Origin: Actinomycetes bacterium
GTDB taxonomy: Bacteria > Actinomycetota > Acidimicrobiia > Acidimicrobiales > GCA-2861595
Direction: 5' to 3'
Length of the DNA stretch: 56,523 nt
Assembly: GCA_023264975.1 (NCBI GenBank)
Contig: JAHFUS010000020.1
Coordinates: 1 to 56,523 of the forward strand
Shown here: positions 53,634-56,523 of the stretch, piece by piece
How the letters are laid out: the number at the start of each line of letters is the position of its first letter
How positions within the stretch are numbered: the first letter of the stretch is position 1
Position numbers and translations under genes: made by a program
The notes under the pieces: generated by a model
What the model was told of the DNA's origin: nothing
Seen by the model: the letters and a program-made list of their open reading frames with translations, nothing else
The model's database searches: none

Positions 53634-53991
53634 GGTGCCATGATGCCATCGCACGGCGCTTCGCGACTGGGTAGCGAGGCCCGCTGGCCGTCGACAAGCG
53701 CATCGAGGGCGGCGATGCCGTGAACATCAGCGGTGCCGAACGACCGTGTCGTCGCCGTCCTCACCCTCGTTGTCGGGCAACACTGTGGCGGCTGCCGCGC
53801 CAGCGGGCCTGGGCGGCCGCGAATGCCCACGCCGCCGACCAAGCGCCGGGTCCAGACGCCATAGCAGTTCGGCGCGATACTGCTGTCCCTAAGGCGCCAC
53901 GCCGGATCTCGATGTGGAACCGGGTGCTGCCCGTGTGGTAGTCCTTCCCGGCGCCCCGTGCATCCGGGGTTACCCCCCAAAGGAGCGAACT
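53634..53991. other. 358-base interval without a supported gene
   Basis: The frames on both strands are mixed and lack ribosome sites. The minus-strand frame at 53630-53980 encodes no recognisable domain. The last bases (CCCCCCAAAGGAGCGAACT) provide the ribosome site of the next gene. Confidence 0.5.
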
Positions 53992-54129
53992 ATGAGCAGC
54001 GAACTGGGCAAGGTCGTGGGTCGTTGCCACAAGTGCAATCGACCGGTGCGGACCGGGGGGCACGAGGGCCGTCTGGCATGCGAAGGCTGCGGCCTCCCCA
54101 CCGACAACTGCACCTGCACCGCCGCCTGA
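53992..54129 (+). CDS. 45-residue zinc-ribbon protein
   Basis: ATG at 53992 has AAGGAG six bases upstream. The peptide has CHKC, CEGC and CTC motifs: RCHKCNRPVRTGGHEGRLAC, then EGCGLPTDNCTC. Two or more of these pairs should bind zinc. Too small for a catalytic role; it is probably a protein- or nucleic-acid-contact module. Family not identified. Confidence 0.7.
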   Translation: MSSELGKVVGRCHKCNRPVRTGGHEGRLACEGCGLPTDNCTCTAA

Positions 54130-54304
54130 CCCCGCCTCCCTCGGCGGAGGAATCGGTCGGACCGTGCAAGGTGGGCGTGCACATGTACGTGCAGAAAACA
54201 CTTATTGCAGGCCTCTGCCTCGTCGCGGAGTATCGAGCAGGGTTGCCCGGGCCGGGTGCGCGGGTCAGGTCCAATCGATCCGACAAACAGGGAGCAGTGT
54301 CGAC

Positions 54305-54577
54305 ATGGCGGCAACGCGCAGGGGTGGAGCGGCGGACAAGGCCACGTGGGGTTACCACTGGAAGGGCAGCGACAAAAACGACGAGAGCCAGGGGGTGGTT
54401 GCAGCACTGTGGGCCGACCTGCGGGGCAGGCAGCTTCCCAAGAGCGACACGTCCGATGTTGAGGACTGGTACGAAGAAGAGCAGGCCGAGCGTCGGGCGT
54501 TCTCGGCGAGAATCGGCCTCGCCCACAACATCGACCCGGAGCGTCGCGAGAGCTTCCGCCGGCGGTACTGGAACTAG
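54305..54577 (+). CDS. 90-residue hypothetical protein
   Basis: ATG at 54305, with GGGAGCAG about 8 bases upstream. The sequence is hydrophilic: GAADKATWGYHWKGSDKNDE, then a region with WADLRGRQLPKSDTSDVEDWYEEEQAERRAFSARIGLAHNIDPERRESFRRRYWN. No Cys, no membrane helix. It is flanked by two zinc-ribbon peptides on the same strand. No family is recognised. Confidence 0.6.
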   Translation: MAATRRGGAADKATWGYHWKGSDKNDESQGVVAALWADLRGRQLPKSDTSDVEDWYEEEQAERRAFSARIGLAHNIDPERRESFRRRYWN

Positions 54578-54607
54578 TCGTAGCCTCTAGGAGACGAGAG
54601 AACCAAC

Positions 54608-54769
54608 ATGGCAACTCCTCTGTACCTGAAGTGCAAGTCCTGTAACCGGCAGTTCTTCTCGGGCGTCGACCTGGCGCCGCCCGAGCCCCGGCCGCATGAG
54701 TGCATTTGGTGCCACGCGGCACCCGTGTACGACAGGAACGACTACCTGGCCGGCGTCGTCGAGATGTAG
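54608..54769 (+). CDS. 53-residue zinc-ribbon protein
   Basis: ATG at 54608; an AGGAGACGAGAG stretch lies upstream. The peptide reads MATPLYLKCKSCNRQFFSGV, then DLAPPEPRPHECIWCHAAPV and YDRNDYLAGVVEM. CKSC and CIWC form one four-Cys zinc site. It is close to the small zinc-ribbon (zf-C2C2-like) proteins seen in many genomes. It was too short to be in routine open-frame lists. Confidence 0.65.
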   Translation: MATPLYLKCKSCNRQFFSGVDLAPPEPRPHECIWCHAAPVYDRNDYLAGVVEM

Positions 54770-54882
54770 CCCGTCGGGTCGCCGGCTCCGGCGCGGCGAC
54801 CCGAACGAGCCCGTGGCCAAGTCGGGATGGCCCGAACGGGCTATGGCCGGTGGTGGACCGGATCACGTACCGTCAGCCTCAG

Positions 54883-55290
54883 ATGGCGACGCTGATCTGT
54901 GACGATGACTGGCGCCTGCGCCTCCTCTACCGCCAGGAGTTCGAGTGCGCAGGGGTCGAGGTGATCGAGGCCGGCGACGGCGAACAGTGCATCGAGGTGG
55001 CGCGGCGCGAGCAACCGGACCTCATTGTGCTGGACCTGTCTATGCCGCGGCGGGGGGGCCTGTCGGCCCTGCCCGAGCTGCGGCTGTGCTGTCCCGGCAC
55101 ACCCGTGGTGGTCGTGACGGCCCATGCCGCAGTCGAGGTGTTCAGCCGCACCCGGGAACTCGGAGCCACCGCCTGCTACTCCAAGCCGGGCTTTCTGGCT
55201 CGCATTCCCGACGTCGTTGCGCGGTTCGGGTTGTCGCACTCGGCCCCGGGCCCGGGCCCGACCGGCACCCCGCAGCCGACCCCGTACTAG
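54883..55290 (+). CDS. Stand-alone response-regulator receiver domain
   Basis: 135 residues from ATG at 54883; in-frame GTGs at 54850/54853 would add about ten residues. The acidic pair is D7/D8 (LICDDDWRLR), the phospho-Asp is D51 (LIVLDLSMPRRGG), Thr is in VVVVTAHA and Lys in CYSKPG. It is a single REC domain with a short Pro/Gly tail and no output domain. No kinase is adjacent. This is the second such protein in the window. Confidence 0.85.
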   Translation: MATLICDDDWRLRLLYRQEFECAGVEVIEAGDGEQCIEVARREQPDLIVLDLSMPRRGGLSALPELRLCCPGTPVVVVTAHAAVEVFSRTRELGATACYSKPGFLARIPDVVARFGLSHSAPGPGPTGTPQPTPY

Positions 55291-55354
55291 CGTCGGCTCC
55301 CATCGACGACGCTTCGGCCGCCTCCTGGCGTCCGCCCGGCGTCGCCCGCCTTCT

Positions 55355-55489
55355 GTGAAGACTCTCCGCCGCACCCTCGTCGCCCTCTGCGGGGCCGGCC
55401 TCGTGGCCGGTGCCCTGCGGCTGCGGGGCGGTGCGCGGCCATCGCGTAGCGGCGGGTGGCGGGAACTCAGCGGGCCCGACCTCCGGTGA
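55355..55489 (+). CDS. 44-residue single-helix membrane peptide
   Basis: From GTG at 55355: a basic start (KTLRRT), one hydrophobic segment (LVALCGAGLVAGALRL) and a polar tail (RGGARPSRSGGWRELSGPDLR). It ends 19 bases before the dehydrogenase gene. Small membrane peptides of this shape are common in actinobacterial operons, but the ribosome site is weak, so the call is tentative. Confidence 0.35.
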   Translation: MKTLRRTLVALCGAGLVAGALRLRGGARPSRSGGWRELSGPDLR

Positions 55490-55508
55490 CGTCTCCCACG
55501 TCGCCAAC

Positions 55509-56522
55509 GTGAGGGCGATCGTGGTGGGCGCCGGTGCCGTGGGCGCCCGCGCCGCCCGCCAGCTGGTGTCGGCCGCCACCGTCGAAGCCCTCACCGTCGT
55601 CGACGTCAACTCCCAGCAGGCGGTGGCGGTGGCGAACTCACTCGGTGCGCCGGTCGCCGTGGGCCACTGGGATCCTGACACCGTGCAGCCCGGCGACGTG
55701 GTGGTCCTGGCCTTGCCCGGGCCCCACCTCGGCCCGGCGAGGGCGGCTGTTGAGCGGGGAGCGTCGGTGGTGTCGCTGGCCGATGCCATCGACGATGTCC
55801 GCGCCCTCCTCGCCCTCGACAGCGACGCCCGCGCGGCGGAAGCCACCGTGGCGATCGGCGCGGGCTTCGCTCCCGGCCTCACCTGCGTGCTGGCCCGCCA
55901 CGCGGCGGCGGGCTTCGACTCGGTAGACGAGGTGTACGTGGCCAAGGCAGGCACGGGAGGGCCCGCCTGCGCCCGCCACCACCACGAGGCGCTCACCGGC
56001 GAGGCGGTCGACTGGCGCGATGGCTCGTGGTCCCGGCACCGGGCCGGGTCGGGTCGGGAGCTGTGCTGGTTCCCCGACCCGCTCGGCGCACTCGACTGCT
56101 ACCGGGGCGGCCTAGTCGACGCTCTGCTCCTGGCGCCCGCCTTCCCCGGCGTGTGCAGGGTGACGGCACGGGTCGCCGCCTCCCGTCGCGACCGGTTCAC
56201 GGCCAGGCTTCCCATGCTCCGCCGGCCGCATCCCGAAGGACTCCTCGGTGCAGCCCGGGTGGAGGTGCGGGGCCGGCGGGGCCCGGCTACCGACGTGCGC
56301 GTGCTCGGCGCCCTCGACCGTCCTGCCATCGCCGCCGGCATTGTCGCCGGTGTGACCGCCGCCTGGCTGCTCGACGGCCGACTCGGCCGCCGGGGTGCGG
56401 CCGGCCTGGGCGAGCTGGTCACCGAGCCGGTGCCCTTCCTCCACGAGCTGGCCCGCCGCGGCGTCCGGGCCGCTGTCTTCGAGGGCGCCGGCGCGGCCGC
56501 CACTGAGCCAGCGCCGCGCTAG
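55509..56522 (+). CDS. NAD(P)-binding dehydrogenase-like protein (saccharopine-dehydrogenase type)
   Basis: 337 residues from GTG at 55509 to TAG at 56520-56522, complete at the window edge. The Rossmann motif is VRAIVVGAGAVGARAARQLVS, followed by LTVVDVNSQQAVAVANSLG and GDVVVLALPGPHLGPARAAVERGASVVSLADA. The middle (ATVAIGAGFAPGLTCVLARHAAAGFDSVDEVYVAKAGTGGPACARHHHEAL) matches the saccharopine-dehydrogenase/homospermidine group, where A.F.PG is typical. The substrate is unknown. Confidence 0.75.
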   Translation: MRAIVVGAGAVGARAARQLVSAATVEALTVVDVNSQQAVAVANSLGAPVAVGHWDPDTVQPGDVVVLALPGPHLGPARAAVERGASVVSLADAIDDVRALLALDSDARAAEATVAIGAGFAPGLTCVLARHAAAGFDSVDEVYVAKAGTGGPACARHHHEALTGEAVDWRDGSWSRHRAGSGRELCWFPDPLGALDCYRGGLVDALLLAPAFPGVCRVTARVAASRRDRFTARLPMLRRPHPEGLLGAARVEVRGRRGPATDVRVLGALDRPAIAAGIVAGVTAAWLLDGRLGRRGAAGLGELVTEPVPFLHELARRGVRAAVFEGAGAAATEPAPR

Positions 56523-56523
56523 C

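Noticed and set aside
53630-53980. 116-residue minus-strand frame upstream of the ribbon-helix-helix gene, tested as a toxin
   Set aside because: No PIN, RelE or other toxin motif, and composition changes along its length.

Overview
The window is high-GC actinobacterial DNA centred on the chromosomal replication-origin region. Gene content and order closely match the conserved actinobacterial dnaA neighbourhood known from Mycobacterium and Streptomyces: pcnA, DUF6049, murJ, sigma/anti-sigma, trxB-trxA, cwlM, parB-parA, rsmG, jag, yidC, yidD, rnpA, rpmH, dnaA, dnaN, recF, dciA, gyrB, gyrA, a DUF3566 gene and tRNA-Ile. A second block, usually found a little further round the origin, is also here: ino1, padR, DUF5318, a PBP gene, rpsF, ssb, rpsR, rplI and dnaB. 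The 42-residue GYWL..DGGVFAFGDA repeats and several unusual features (below) suggest a deep actinobacterial lineage such as Acidimicrobiia. That placement is an inference from gene style, not a measured phylogeny.

Layout. 1-5.5 kb: end of a surface protein, a secreted LVIVD-repeat protein, DUF4395, a BldC-like regulator and an HD phosphohydrolase. 5.8-11 kb (minus strand): panB, DUF192, then rpsF-ssb-rpsR-rplI and dnaB. 11-15.7 kb (minus): a class A PBP, two unknown multi-spanning membrane proteins and DUF5318. 16-17.7 kb (plus): padR-ino1 with a visible promoter and operator. 18.2-19.9 kb: an accessory patch with a receiver protein, a frameshifted PAS gene, a PAS gene cut off by a transposase remnant, and a large imperfect hairpin. 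20-25 kb: endonuclease-like, methyltransferase, HAD, pcnA and an orphan pilT. 25-36.9 kb: a tightly coupled envelope/redox block (GNAT, DUF6049, murJ, TadE-like, DegV, Ser/Thr kinase, sigma/anti-sigma, trxB, trxA, cwlM). 37-42.9 kb (minus): parB, parA, parS sites, rsmG, jag, yidC, yidD, rnpA, rpmH. 43.3-53.3 kb (plus): dnaA to tRNA-Ile. 53.4-56.5 kb: small zinc-ribbon and unknown proteins, a receiver and a dehydrogenase.

How the genes work together. DnaA, DnaN, DciA, DnaB, SSB, RecF and gyrase start and run replication. ParA, ParB and parS segregate the origin. RnpA and the CCA-adding enzyme mature tRNAs; the tRNA-Ile here has no encoded CCA. YidD, YidC and Jag serve membrane protein insertion and envelope control. 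MurJ, the kinase, the CwlM pseudo-amidase and the PBP belong to peptidoglycan synthesis and its control.

The most unusual signal is the rpmH/rnpA pair. The rnpA frame has no ATG, GTG or TTG at the usual position, but stays open through all of rpmH to an ATG four bases before the rpmH GTG. This is the nested arrangement known from Thermus. Also notable are a ParA with a roughly 270-residue disordered N-terminus, an S18 with a long tail, a TadG-like/M15-like fusion and a GyrA with an NQQ triplet in the quinolone region. No prophage, CRISPR array or large biosynthetic cluster was seen.
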